NCBI RefSeq assembly: GCF_902499175.1
Contig: NZ_CABVQC010000024.1
Coordinates: 42,939 to 106,938, forward strand
Direction of reading: 5' to 3'
Length of the DNA stretch: 64,000 nt
Source of the DNA: Burkholderia aenigmatica
GTDB taxonomy: Bacteria; Pseudomonadota; Gammaproteobacteria; Burkholderiales; Burkholderiaceae
The translations under genes were made by a program, and so were the position numbers. Every line of letters begins with the position of its first letter. The stretch's first letter is position 1. The notes below the pieces were generated by a model. The model worked only from the letters and a program-made list of their open reading frames with translations, made no database searches and was not told the origin of the DNA. Positions 52,390-61,069 of the stretch are shown here, piece by piece.

Positions 52390-53124
52390 ATGCCGACCGC
52401 CCTCATCGCCGATGACGAACCGAACCTGTCCGCGTCGCTCGCGCAGCGGCTGGGCACGCTCTGGCCCGAACTGGACATCGTCGCGATGCCGCGCAACGGC
52501 ATCGAAACGCTGGCCGCGCTGAACGCGTCGCCACGCCCGGACATCGCGTTTCTCGACATCCGCATGCCCGGCATCGACGGGCTGAAGCTCGCTGCGCTCG
52601 TACCCGACGTGCATGTCGTGTTCGTCACGGCCTACGACGAATATGCGGTCGATGCGTTCGATCGTGCCGCGGTCGACTACCTGCTGAAGCCGGTGACGGA
52701 CGAGCGGCTGCTGCGCTGTATCGCGAAACTGCAGCGCGGCGGGCCGGCGCTCGCGCAAACCGATGCGCTCACGCAGGCGGCGCAAGCGAGAGAAGCGGCG
52801 CCGATCCGCTGGCTGACCGTGGGCGTAAAGGATGCGACGCGGCTCGTATCGGTCGATGACGTGTTGTATTTCCAGGCATCGGAGAAATACACCGAAGTCG
52901 TCACGGCTGGCGAACGACTCGTGATTCGCACGCCGTTGAAGGAACTGATGCAGCGGCTCGATCCGGAGCGGTTCGCGCAGGTGCATCGCGGCGTGATCGT
53001 TGCGTATGCAGCGATCGATCGTGTCGAGCGCGATCTGCTGGGAAGGTTGCGGATTCACGTGCACGGACAGCGCGAGATGCTGCCGGTCAGTCGGGCGTAT
53101 GCGGGGTTGTTCAGGCAGATGTGA
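52390..53124 (+). CDS. LytTR-family response regulator
   Basis: A 244-residue regulator. The receiver domain has LIADDEPN at the start, the phospho-acceptor Asp in IAFLDIRMPG near residue 56, and VDYLLKPV. The C-terminal LytTR DNA-binding domain runs from about residue 140: VDDVLYFQASEKYTEVVT and FAQVHRGVIV. The partner is the kinase directly upstream. Targets are unknown; the divergent membrane protein gene is a candidate. Confidence 0.93.
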   Translation: MPTALIADDEPNLSASLAQRLGTLWPELDIVAMPRNGIETLAALNASPRPDIAFLDIRMPGIDGLKLAALVPDVHVVFVTAYDEYAVDAFDRAAVDYLLKPVTDERLLRCIAKLQRGGPALAQTDALTQAAQAREAAPIRWLTVGVKDATRLVSVDDVLYFQASEKYTEVVTAGERLVIRTPLKELMQRLDPERFAQVHRGVIVAYAAIDRVERDLLGRLRIHVHGQREMLPVSRAYAGLFRQM

Positions 53125-53132
53125 TGCGGGGC

Positions 53133-53226
53133 GGCTGGCGGCCGGGGCGACAGGATTACGTTCTGACAGATCTTGGACGACGCGTTGGCAAACCGCGCCG
53201 CATCCAACACAATCACGCGAACATCC
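53133..53226 (+). repeat. Copy A of a 94-bp dispersed direct repeat
   Basis: Aligned by eye with copy B at 56021-56114, it is about 80 percent identical over 90 nt, in the same orientation. It begins just after the response regulator stop. Copies A and B bracket the lipoprotein-PAAR-Tla3 module. Confidence 0.7.
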
Positions 53227-53281
53227 CGCATTCGGCGGCGTGGCATCGCACAAACACGGCGCCCCATCCGGCAGACCCGTC

Positions 53282-53878
53282 ATGAAAACACTACGTGGAA
53301 TGACAACGTGCGTGGTCGCAGCGCTCGTGAGCGGCTGCGTGACCACGCCGAATCTCGTCGACGAGAGCGTGGCCGGCATCACGCCGACGCACGCGAGCGG
53401 GATCCTGATCGTCGTGGACGGCAAGATCTTCGATTCGCCGTCATTCGGCAGCGAGGGCCGCGCCTATCTGGCAGGACTCGGCGAAGGCATCCAGGGCACG
53501 CTGACGGACATCCCGACGCAGCTCGTCGAGCTCGACGTCATGAAGTTCGTCGATCCGATACCGCATGCGCTGGACGCGATGCATCCGAGTCACCTGGTTC
53601 GCCTGTACACGGCGTCCGACTTGCGCCGCAACGACACGCCCGTGAGTGCGACGTGGCAGATGACCGTATCCGACGTCAAGATGACGCCAGTCGCGCCGAC
53701 CGACGAAAAGCCGGCAGGGACGCGCTACACGTTCAAGCCGATCTACAAGGCGCGCGCCGATGGCGACACGTGCGTCGATTCCGACAGTCTCGCGAAGCAA
53801 TGCGGGGCGGCGATGGGAAAGATACTCGGCGATGCACTGCGCGCCGCGCATGTGATGCAGATCGGCGCAGGGACATAG
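53282..53878 (+). CDS. Lipoprotein of unknown function beside the PAAR module
   Basis: A 198-residue lipoprotein with lipobox LVSGCVT near residue 19. The mature part contains ASGILIVVDGKIFDSPSFG and PHALDAMHPSHLVRLYTAS. Two cysteines lie near DTCVDSDSLAKQCG. Not recognised. It lies tail to tail with the PAAR gene. A periplasmic immunity role against a lipase is a reasonable guess from the Tla3 neighbour only. Confidence 0.7.
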   Translation: MKTLRGMTTCVVAALVSGCVTTPNLVDESVAGITPTHASGILIVVDGKIFDSPSFGSEGRAYLAGLGEGIQGTLTDIPTQLVELDVMKFVDPIPHALDAMHPSHLVRLYTASDLRRNDTPVSATWQMTVSDVKMTPVAPTDEKPAGTRYTFKPIYKARADGDTCVDSDSLAKQCGAAMGKILGDALRAAHVMQIGAGT

Positions 53879-53940
53879 GCGACATGGCTTTCGCCGCTGA
53901 CGATCACCTTGTCAACCCGGAAGACCGGGCTCCGTCCGAA

Positions 53941-54198
53941 TCACGAGCGTCCCGACGTCGGCAACGATGAAATCAGCACGGCGCCGCATGAAGTCTTGTG
54001 ACCTTCGAACGCCGCATGCGCCCCCTCGATGTCGAACTGCCCATCGCCCTCGACGACAACACACGGTCCATGTAACGGGCACGTACAGCGGTCACCGACG
54101 CGTGCAGGTGCACGGCCCATGACATCGCTGTTTGGCGCCCCTGTCTCGACATAGCCACCGTGACTGTGGACGTCGCCCACTCGAATGATTCCTCGCAT
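53941..54198 (-). CDS. PAAR-domain protein, T6SS spike tip
   Basis: An 85-residue protein made of a single PAAR domain: RGIIRVGDVHSHGGYVETGA, then ARVGDRCTCPLHGP and AFEGHKTSCGAVLI. The His/Cys positions needed to bind the zinc at the tip are present. It would sharpen a VgrG spike and carry an effector. It starts 14 nt after the Tla3-like gene in the same operon. Confidence 0.9.
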   Translation of the reverse strand: MRGIIRVGDVHSHGGYVETGAPNSDVMGRAPARVGDRCTCPLHGPCVVVEGDGQFDIEGAHAAFEGHKTSCGAVLISSLPTSGRS

Positions 54199-54212
54199 GG
54201 TCAGTTGTCCGG

Positions 54213-55679
54213 TCAGTAGGAATAGCCCTGCATGCCGTAGTCCGTGTCGTGGCGACGCCCCCACCACGGCAGATACGCATTGTTCTCGCCCCGCGCGCGG
54301 AACCAGTCCTTGTCCGGATCGATCGCCGTGACTTTCGACGGCGGCACCACTACCACCGCCGTCGGATGCTGCGCATCCGTCGTCCCCGCCACCAGCACCT
54401 TCTCACCGAAGTGATTCGCTCGCCCGATCGCCAGCACCACGTCCGTCAATGCCGTACCCGCTCCCATCGGACCCAGCAGTGCCGGCGTATTGAACGTCTG
54501 CTTGCTGAAGTTGTAGTCCGGCAGCACTTCCGTCAACGTCTGCGACAACGCGCCGATCCGCTCCGACGCCGCCTCGCCTCCGCGACCTGCATCGTGCACC
54601 ACGAAGTTCAGCGACGGCACCGTCACGCCCGCGTTGCGCGCCGCGCTGTCGATCGTGGCCTTCCACGCCTGTACCGTACGCGTGGTGCCGGCCTTCGCCT
54701 CGTAGTCCTTGACGTTGCCCGTCGCCGCTCGGCCGATCCACGCCAGCGGTTCACGCTCCGTCTTGAAGTTCGGCCCGACGAGAAACAGCACCACCATGTT
54801 CTCGTTGATCTGCGCGTCTTTCGGCGGGAAGCTCGGCGCGTCCCAGTTCATCACCCACGCGCTCTTGTCCGGGTTCGCCTGCAGGTAATCCAGTGCGCGG
54901 TTCAGCGACGTAAAGCCGGCGTTTGCACCGCCCTTGTTGACGTGGACGTCGGGAGGGGTATTTTTGCTCCAAAGATCCAGGAAGTATTTATTCCCGATGT
55001 TGAATTCACTGACGATGCTCTGTTGCAGATAGGCCTGAGCCTCGCCAGCATCCAATCTATCCGGCACGGCAAACTCCACGCGGATACCTGCCAACTCGCG
55101 CCAGTCATCCTTATTCCTGGACTTGACCGTGTAGAAATACTTGGCGTTCATCACATAGCGATCACCGAACAACCCAAGCAGCTTACTGACGTATTTGTGG
55201 TAGAAACCTTGGAACGTTTCAGTGCCTTGATTGCCATACGCCACACCTGCGACCGACTGTAGCGTCGTAAACGACTTCGGATCCGTCCGAACCATGTCGT
55301 CGTTTTTATTGGGTTTAGCGAGCCCCATGGTCCACAAAACCTGCCATTCAGTTGGATAGTCGCGCCGCTGCAGTGGGTTCAGCCACTCGAGTCCGACAAC
55401 TTGCGCTACAAACGGCGCAACACCTTCGTTCGTATTCGACACCGCGGCATCTTTCTGCGTTGCGGTATCCGCGCGCGCAGGCGTCACCGTCACGATGATC
55501 GACACAACAAACGCCAGAACGGCTTCCAGGGTTGGCACTATCAACAGTCGCTTCATCCATTCTCCCGCGCTCAATTCGCCACGAGGCATATGTGCTGCGA
55601 AAACACTCCAGCCGCACATGATACCCATCGTGACAATCCACCTGCAGGACAAGATAAATATCGATCGTGATTCATCCAC
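54213..55679 (-). CDS. Tla3/DUF2875-like T6SS lipase adaptor
   Basis: A 488-residue protein. One or two hydrophobic segments lie near the N-terminus (residues 5-30 and 45-65), followed by a large periplasmic-looking domain. FVAQVVGLEWLNPLQRRDYP and the C-terminal LNFVVHDAGRGGEAASERIG pattern are those of the DUF2875 family. Its Pseudomonas member Tla3 recruits the phospholipase Tle3 to the VgrG spike. No Tle3-like gene is adjacent here. The start at 55679 keeps the first hydrophobic segment; a start at 55556 with GGGAGA is also possible. Confidence 0.7.
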   Translation of the reverse strand: MDESRSIFILSCRWIVTMGIMCGWSVFAAHMPRGELSAGEWMKRLLIVPTLEAVLAFVVSIIVTVTPARADTATQKDAAVSNTNEGVAPFVAQVVGLEWLNPLQRRDYPTEWQVLWTMGLAKPNKNDDMVRTDPKSFTTLQSVAGVAYGNQGTETFQGFYHKYVSKLLGLFGDRYVMNAKYFYTVKSRNKDDWRELAGIRVEFAVPDRLDAGEAQAYLQQSIVSEFNIGNKYFLDLWSKNTPPDVHVNKGGANAGFTSLNRALDYLQANPDKSAWVMNWDAPSFPPKDAQINENMVVLFLVGPNFKTEREPLAWIGRAATGNVKDYEAKAGTTRTVQAWKATIDSAARNAGVTVPSLNFVVHDAGRGGEAASERIGALSQTLTEVLPDYNFSKQTFNTPALLGPMGAGTALTDVVLAIGRANHFGEKVLVAGTTDAQHPTAVVVVPPSKVTAIDPDKDWFRARGENNAYLPWWGRRHDTDYGMQGYSY

Positions 55680-56197
55680 CCGATTTTTATAAATATCTCA
55701 GCAGTACCAAGCAATGATTTAAAAAAATGAGCACCCGAAAAAACATCGACACGAATATTCACGCGCGCTACCGAACGCGTCCCTAGCAAAGGAAACTTGA
55801 ATACGACAAAGGGCCATGCAAACATTGCGTCGCCCTATGTTTCGGAATATTGCGCGTGAATGCAGTCGAATCTCGCGGAGCCGGCAACATTCGAGCACGA
55901 GCGCGCCGCGCCCCCGTACGCAATCAGCCGCCCCAAGATCCGTCGACAGATCCTTCAACCCTGAATTGCAGATCACCGCGGCAATCGTCTTGCCACGCAC
56001 CTCGTCGGCCAACCGGTGTTGGCTTGCGACCGGGGCAACAGGATCACGTTCCGACAGAACATGGACGGCGCATTTGCAAAGCCGCGCCACACCCAGCACG
56101 TTCGCACGAACACACTGTATCCACCGCCCCGCAGATCAGCCGTCGGAAGCGCCTGACGACACCCGTCAAGCCACCGACGGCCGGGCAAGGCGGCGCG
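55680..56197. other. 518-bp gap holding repeat copy B and a hairpin
   Basis: An AT-rich stretch (55680-55760) is followed by a hairpin (55808-55837) similar in shape to the one after tRNA-Thr, and by repeat copy B (56021-56114). Short frames exist but none has coding character. Confidence 0.5.
56021..56114 (+). repeat. Copy B of a 94-bp dispersed direct repeat
   Basis: Same orientation as copy A (53133-53226), about 80 percent identical by eye with one 1-nt gap. It lies between the Tla3-like gene and the end of the acyltransferase gene. Confidence 0.7.
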
Positions 56198-57325
56198 CTA
56201 AGTGCGAGGCGCTTGCCCCGGAAGATCGTCGCGCCGATCGTCGTTGCTCCGCGGCCGACGTCCTGGCAGCACCGGCAAGCAACGTTGCAACGCGTCGAAC
56301 ACGTGCAGCAGCCCACGTTTGAGCGGGCCCGCAATGGGCTTCTCGACGACCACGTGCACCAACAGCGCGGCCACGATCGCCGCTGCGACCACGGCCCAAA
56401 ACATCGCGACCGGATCGACAGCCGTGCCCACTCGATTGAACAGCATGTAGCCGACGTGCTGATGAATCAGGTACAGCGGATAGCTGACCGCGCCGAACCA
56501 GACCCACCGCGGGCTGGCGAGCATCGGCGTGCGACGCAACGCGAGCACGAGCATCACGACGAAGAACGCGGTCATCACGATCGCCACGATTGCCGGATTC
56601 AGCGGATGCTTGAGGTGCTCGCTGAAATACGGCAGGAGTCGGGATTCGTGGTAAAGCGACAGCACCCAGGCCGCACCGACGAGCAGGATGCGCGACGGCG
56701 ACAGGCCACGCTCGCGGATCAGGAAGATGGCGGCACCCGCGATGAAGAAGCCCGCATAATCCGTGACCAGGAACGCCTGGAGCTTGACGATCTGGTGCCA
56801 CTCGACCCACACAGTCGCAATCAGCCATGCGAACAGCCAGCGCTCGGCGCGACGGATCTGGCCAATGAGGAGCAGGATCCCGACCAGCCGGTAGAACCGC
56901 AGCTCCGCCCCCAGGGACCAATACGCGCCGTCGATCGAGTCGGTGCCGAATCCGCCGCCGAGCATCACCATGTTCACGAGGTATTGCGGCCACGTCGCAA
57001 CGAAACGATCGCCCCCGATCGCGAGCGTCACGAGAAAGGTGATCGTGCAGCAGGCCCAGAAAGCCGGCAGCAGGCGGGAGGCGCGCGACGCGATGAACCG
57101 CTTGATGCTTCCGTCACCCGCCGTCATCAGGATCACGAAACCGCTGATCATGAAAAACAGGTGCACGCCGAGGTAGCCGTACTTCGCGACCGGCTCGAGT
57201 GCCGGATAGTGCATGGTGGTCATGTCGTCGGCCGCGTATCCCCGGAACGCGTAGTGAAAGAACACGACGGCCACTGCGGCAACGAAGCGAAACAGGTCAA
57301 GCTCGGGAATTCGAGAGGACTTCAC
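56198..57325 (-). CDS. Acyltransferase 3-family membrane protein
   Basis: A 375-residue protein with about ten hydrophobic helices. IPELDLFRFVAAVAVVFFHY contains the conserved FHY histidine of the family; GVHLFFMISGFVI follows near residue 53. Such enzymes move acyl groups onto sugars of O-antigen, exopolysaccharide or other envelope molecules. The GTG start at 57325 follows AGGAA. The tail (about residues 345-375) is basic. Confidence 0.88.
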   Translation of the reverse strand: MKSSRIPELDLFRFVAAVAVVFFHYAFRGYAADDMTTMHYPALEPVAKYGYLGVHLFFMISGFVILMTAGDGSIKRFIASRASRLLPAFWACCTITFLVTLAIGGDRFVATWPQYLVNMVMLGGGFGTDSIDGAYWSLGAELRFYRLVGILLLIGQIRRAERWLFAWLIATVWVEWHQIVKLQAFLVTDYAGFFIAGAAIFLIRERGLSPSRILLVGAAWVLSLYHESRLLPYFSEHLKHPLNPAIVAIVMTAFFVVMLVLALRRTPMLASPRWVWFGAVSYPLYLIHQHVGYMLFNRVGTAVDPVAMFWAVVAAAIVAALLVHVVVEKPIAGPLKRGLLHVFDALQRCLPVLPGRRPRSNDDRRDDLPGQAPRT

Positions 57326-57484
57326 GGTCGATTCCTGTCGGAATTGTCGTTGCGGAGTGCGCCGGCCCGGCGACGGCTGGTCTTCGCACCGCGACCCATT
57401 CGTGCCCGTTCGTAATCGCGAACGAGCGGGCCTGCGAGCACCGCCACGCCGTGCTGGACAGGCGAGCGATGTTCCGGAAACGCG

Positions 57485-57515
57485 AAGGGGCTACGCAAAC
57501 ATCGCGTAACCCCTT
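57485..57515 (-). terminator. Hairpin downstream of tRNA-Thr
   Basis: AAGGGG-C-TACGC and GCGTA-A-CCCCTT form an 11-bp stem with one mismatch around AAACATC. It is 9 nt beyond the CCA end of the tRNA. There is no long T-run, so it may act as a processing signal or a factor-dependent terminator. Confidence 0.6.
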
Positions 57516-57523
57516 GTCAGATA

Positions 57524-57599
<76 letters not shown>

Positions 57600-57617
57600 G
57601 TAGCGCGAGATTCTACC

Positions 57618-58139
57618 TCATTTCACGATCTTGAGGCGAGGTCTGCTGCCACCTTTCGAGCCGTCGCCGTCAGTTTTCGGCGGTTCGTCGGCACCTTCGG
57701 ACGGCTCCTCGTTCGCGCCGCGCTCGGCAACCGGTGTCAGCGTCGACGAAGACTCATCACGCTGCACGTCGTCGGCCTGCGCAGCTTCGTCGTCGAACGC
57801 GCCAGAATCCTCGCCTTCGCCCGCGACCGCATCGACCTGGAACGCCATGCCCTGCCCGTTCTCGCGCGCATAGATCGCGAGCACGTTGGCAACCGGAATC
57901 TCGATCTTGTGCGCTTTCCCGGAGAACCGGGCCGTGAATTCGATCCACTCGTTGCCCATCTGCAACTGGCTCGTCGCCTCGAAGCTGATGTTGAGCACGA
58001 TCTCGCCGTCACGCACGAACTGACGCGGCACGCGCGTCGAGTTGTCGACCCTCACCGCGATATGCGGCGTGTAACCGTTATCGGTGCACCACTCGTACAG
58101 CGCGCGCAGCAGATAAGGCTTCGTTGAAATCTCTTGCAT
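57618..58139 (-). CDS. sspB: SspB, ClpXP specificity-enhancing factor
   Basis: A 173-residue protein. The conserved domain (residues 1-105) has KPYLLRALYEWCTDNGYTPH and GEIVLNISFEATSQLQMGNE, which bind ssrA-tagged proteins. A long acidic linker (AGEGEDSGAFDDEAAQADDV) leads to a short basic C-terminal motif RPRLKIVK that docks on ClpX. The ATG at 58139 follows GAGGA. It lies next to sspA as in many beta-proteobacteria. Confidence 0.95.
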   Translation of the reverse strand: MQEISTKPYLLRALYEWCTDNGYTPHIAVRVDNSTRVPRQFVRDGEIVLNISFEATSQLQMGNEWIEFTARFSGKAHKIEIPVANVLAIYARENGQGMAFQVDAVAGEGEDSGAFDDEAAQADDVQRDESSSTLTPVAERGANEEPSEGADEPPKTDGDGSKGGSRPRLKIVK

Positions 58140-58205
58140 CACAATCCTCGAACCCGGAGCGGGGGCGCGGCACGCCGCGCCGCCCTCTCCGTCATGCCTG
58201 CAACA

Positions 58206-58817
58206 TTAACGACGCATGACCTTTTCGGACGGCGTCAGTGCTTCGATATACGCCGGACGGCTGAAGATCCGTTCCGCGTACTTCATCAGCGGCGCGGCGT
58301 TCTTCGACAGCTCGATGCCGTAGTGATCCAGACGCCACAGCAGCGGTGCGATCGCGACGTCGAGCATCGAGAACTCTTCGCCGAGCATGTACTTGTTCTT
58401 CACGAAGATCGGCGCGAGTTGCGTCAGGCGATCGCGGATCGCGAGGCGTGCCTTCTCGTGGTTCTTCTCCGCTGCCTTGCCCTTCTCGTTCTCGAGCGTG
58501 CTGACGTGGACGAACAGTTCCTTCTCGAAGTTGAGCAGGAACAGGCGTGCACGTGCGCGCTGCACGGGGTCGGCCGGCATCAGTTGCGGATGCGGGAAGC
58601 GCTCGTCGATGTACTCGTTGATGATGTTCGATTCGTACAGGATCAGGTCGCGCTCGACCAGAATCGGCACCTGACCGTACGGGTTCATCACCGAAATGTC
58701 TTCCGGCTTGTTGAACAGGTCGACGTCACGGATTTCGAAGTCCATGCCCTTCTCGAACAGCACCAGCCGGCAACGCTGGGAGAACGGGCAAGTTGTGCCG
58801 GAATACAGAACCATCAT
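58206..58817 (-). CDS. sspA: SspA, stringent starvation protein A
   Basis: A 203-residue protein with a glutathione-S-transferase fold. The N-terminal thioredoxin-like part has LYSGTTCPFSQRCRLVLFEK and the conserved MNPYGQVPILVERDLIL; an all-helical C-terminal domain follows. SspA binds RNA polymerase and affects stationary-phase and stress expression. It is 66 bp upstream of sspB. Confidence 0.95.
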   Translation of the reverse strand: MMVLYSGTTCPFSQRCRLVLFEKGMDFEIRDVDLFNKPEDISVMNPYGQVPILVERDLILYESNIINEYIDERFPHPQLMPADPVQRARARLFLLNFEKELFVHVSTLENEKGKAAEKNHEKARLAIRDRLTQLAPIFVKNKYMLGEEFSMLDVAIAPLLWRLDHYGIELSKNAAPLMKYAERIFSRPAYIEALTPSEKVMRR

Positions 58818-58842
58818 GTTTGCGTTTCCTCAAAAAAGCCGA

Positions 58843-58891
58843 GGGCCGGCACGCGGCGAACCCCTTCCGGGGTTCCACCTTGCGCCGGCCC
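58843..58891 (-). repeat. Nested hairpins between petC and sspA
   Basis: Outer arms GGGCCGGC (58843-58850) and GCCGGCCC (58884-58891) enclose a perfect inner hairpin GAACCCC-TTCC-GGGGTTC (58858-58875). It fills most of the 92-bp gap after petC. It may end or process the pet transcript before sspA. Confidence 0.65.
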
Positions 58892-58909
58892 CACGCCGGT
58901 CAGGCGTGA

Positions 58910-59668
58910 TTACTTGATATCTTTCCAGTATGCGGCATTGAGCCGCCAGGCCAGGAAAGTCAGGACACCGAGAAAGATCAGCACCCATACGCCGAGGCGT
59001 TTGCGGGTCTGCTGAGCCGGCTCGGACATCCAGGTCATGTACGCCACCAGGTCGGCAACCGCAGCATCATAATCCACCGCGGACAATGTCCCCGGCGTGA
59101 CCTGCTGGAAGCCGACGAGCGTATGGACCTTCTCGCCCGTCTCCTCGTCCGTCTTGTCTTCGAATTTGGCGGTGCGCTGCCCCTGCATCTGCCACAGGAC
59201 ATGGGGCATGCCGACGTTCTCGAACACCGCGTTGTTCCAGCCGGTCGGCCGTGTATCGTCGCGATAGAAGCTGCGCAGATACGTATACAGCCAGTCGCGG
59301 CCGCGCGCCCGCTCCTCGACCGACAGGTCGGGCGGCGAGGTGCCGAGCCAGTTCTTCGCGTCTTCAGGGCGCATCGCGACGGACATCGTGCTCCCGACCT
59401 TGTCGGTCGTGAACAGGAGATTCGTTTCGATCTCCTTCTGGGATATGCCCAGATCCGTCAGACGGTTGTAGCGCATCAGGTTCGCGCTGTGGCAGTTCAG
59501 GCAATAGTTTACAAACAATTGCGCGCCGTGCTGAAGCGAAACGAGATTTTCCGTGTTATCGGGCGCCCGGTCGAGCGGAAAATTACCTTCCGCCCGAACC
59601 GCCGGCGCCACCAGCAGCGCACACGCGGTCGCCCCGATCAGCGCGAGTGTCGAAAGCAGTTTCTTCAT
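58910..59668 (-). CDS. petC: Cytochrome c1 of the bc1 complex
   Basis: A 252-residue protein. The signal peptide ends near VAPAVRA. The haem c site CLNCHSANLMRYNRL is near residue 56, and a single C-terminal membrane helix (VWVLIFLGVLTFLAW) anchors it. It passes electrons from the Rieske protein to soluble cytochrome c. It starts 21 nt after petB. Confidence 0.95.
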   Translation of the reverse strand: MKKLLSTLALIGATACALLVAPAVRAEGNFPLDRAPDNTENLVSLQHGAQLFVNYCLNCHSANLMRYNRLTDLGISQKEIETNLLFTTDKVGSTMSVAMRPEDAKNWLGTSPPDLSVEERARGRDWLYTYLRSFYRDDTRPTGWNNAVFENVGMPHVLWQMQGQRTAKFEDKTDEETGEKVHTLVGFQQVTPGTLSAVDYDAAVADLVAYMTWMSEPAQQTRKRLGVWVLIFLGVLTFLAWRLNAAYWKDIK

Positions 59669-59689
59669 GTCGTTCTCTCCTCGCTCACG

Positions 59690-61069
59690 TTAATGGGGCT
59701 TGAAGCGCACCCGCTCCGGCGGCTGCTTGAACGTGCCAAGCGGCGTCCAGACGGGCATGCCGAGGAAGAACGCGAAGTAGATCAGCGCGCAGCCCTGCGC
59801 GATCAGCGTCGCGACCGGCGATGGCGGCCGTGTGCCGAGGAACGCGAGGGTCAGGAACGCGGCGACGAAGATCCCGAGGAACACCTTGTGGAACAGCGGC
59901 CGGTAGCGGATCGACTTCACCGGGCTGCGGTCGAGCCACGGCAGGAAGAACAGCGTGATCACCGCCGAACCCATCACGACGACACCCCAGAACTTCGACT
60001 CCGTCAGGTACATGAATACGACGATCGCCGCGGCCAGCACCGGCAGCCCGGCCTTCCACTTGCCGCGCGCGCGGATCAGCGCGAGCACGCCGAGCAGCGC
60101 GATCACGATCATCAGCACGATCTTGAACGGGTCGGTGGTTGCGCGCAGCATCGCGTAGAACGCGGTGAAGTACCAGACCGGCGCGATCTCGGGCGGCGTC
60201 TGCAGCGGGTTCGCCGGGACGAAGTTGTTCGCCTCGAGGAAGTAGCCGCCCATCTCCGGCGAGAAGAACACGATCAGCGCGAACACCATCAGGAACACGC
60301 ACACGCCGAGGAAATCGTGCACCGAGTAGTACGGATGGAACGGAATGCCGTCGAGCGGCACGCCGTTCGCGTCCTTCTTCGCCTTGATCTCGATGCCGTC
60401 CGGGTTGTTCGAGCCCACTTCATGCAGCGCGACCAGGTGCGCGATCACGAGGCCGACCAGCACGAGCGGAATCGCGATCACGTGGAACGCGAAGAAGCGG
60501 TTCAGCGTGACGTCCGACACCACGTAGTCGCCGCGAATCCACAGCGACAGGTCGGGGCCGACGAACGGGATCGCCGAGAACAGGTTCACGATCACCTGCG
60601 CGCCCCAGAACGACATCTGGCCCCACGGCAGCAGGTAGCCGAAGAACGCCTCGGCCATCAGGCACAGGAAGATCGCGCAGCCGAAGATCCACACGAGTTC
60701 GCGCGGCTTGCGGTACGACCCGTAAAGCAGCCCGCGGAACATGTGCAGGTAGACGACCACGAAGAACATCGACGCGCCCGTGGAGTGCATGTAGCGGATC
60801 AGCCAGCCCCACGGCACCTCGCGCATGATGTACTCGACCGACGCAAACGCGAGCGTCGAGTCGGGCTTGTAGTTCATCGTCAGGAAGATGCCCGTGACGA
60901 TCTGGTTGACGAGCACCAGCAGCGCGAGGGAGCCGAAGAAGTACCAGAAGTTGAAGTTCTTCGGCGCGTAGTACTCGGAAACGTGCTTCTTCCAGGTGGA
61001 CGTGAGCGGGAAGCGCTGATCGATCCAGCCGGTGAGACCTGTCGTGGAGACTTCCTTGTTGTCGGCCAT
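59690..61069 (-). CDS. petB: Cytochrome b of the bc1 complex
   Basis: A 459-residue membrane protein with the full set of helices. Motifs include WGWLIRYMHSTGASMFFVVV (haem b ligands region), GYLLPWGQMSFWGAQV and a late GYFLEANNFVPANP that precedes the quinol-oxidation site. The ATG at 61069 overlaps the petA stop (TGATG), so the two are coupled. AGGAGAAG lies just upstream. Confidence 0.97.
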   Translation of the reverse strand: MADNKEVSTTGLTGWIDQRFPLTSTWKKHVSEYYAPKNFNFWYFFGSLALLVLVNQIVTGIFLTMNYKPDSTLAFASVEYIMREVPWGWLIRYMHSTGASMFFVVVYLHMFRGLLYGSYRKPRELVWIFGCAIFLCLMAEAFFGYLLPWGQMSFWGAQVIVNLFSAIPFVGPDLSLWIRGDYVVSDVTLNRFFAFHVIAIPLVLVGLVIAHLVALHEVGSNNPDGIEIKAKKDANGVPLDGIPFHPYYSVHDFLGVCVFLMVFALIVFFSPEMGGYFLEANNFVPANPLQTPPEIAPVWYFTAFYAMLRATTDPFKIVLMIVIALLGVLALIRARGKWKAGLPVLAAAIVVFMYLTESKFWGVVVMGSAVITLFFLPWLDRSPVKSIRYRPLFHKVFLGIFVAAFLTLAFLGTRPPSPVATLIAQGCALIYFAFFLGMPVWTPLGTFKQPPERVRFKPH

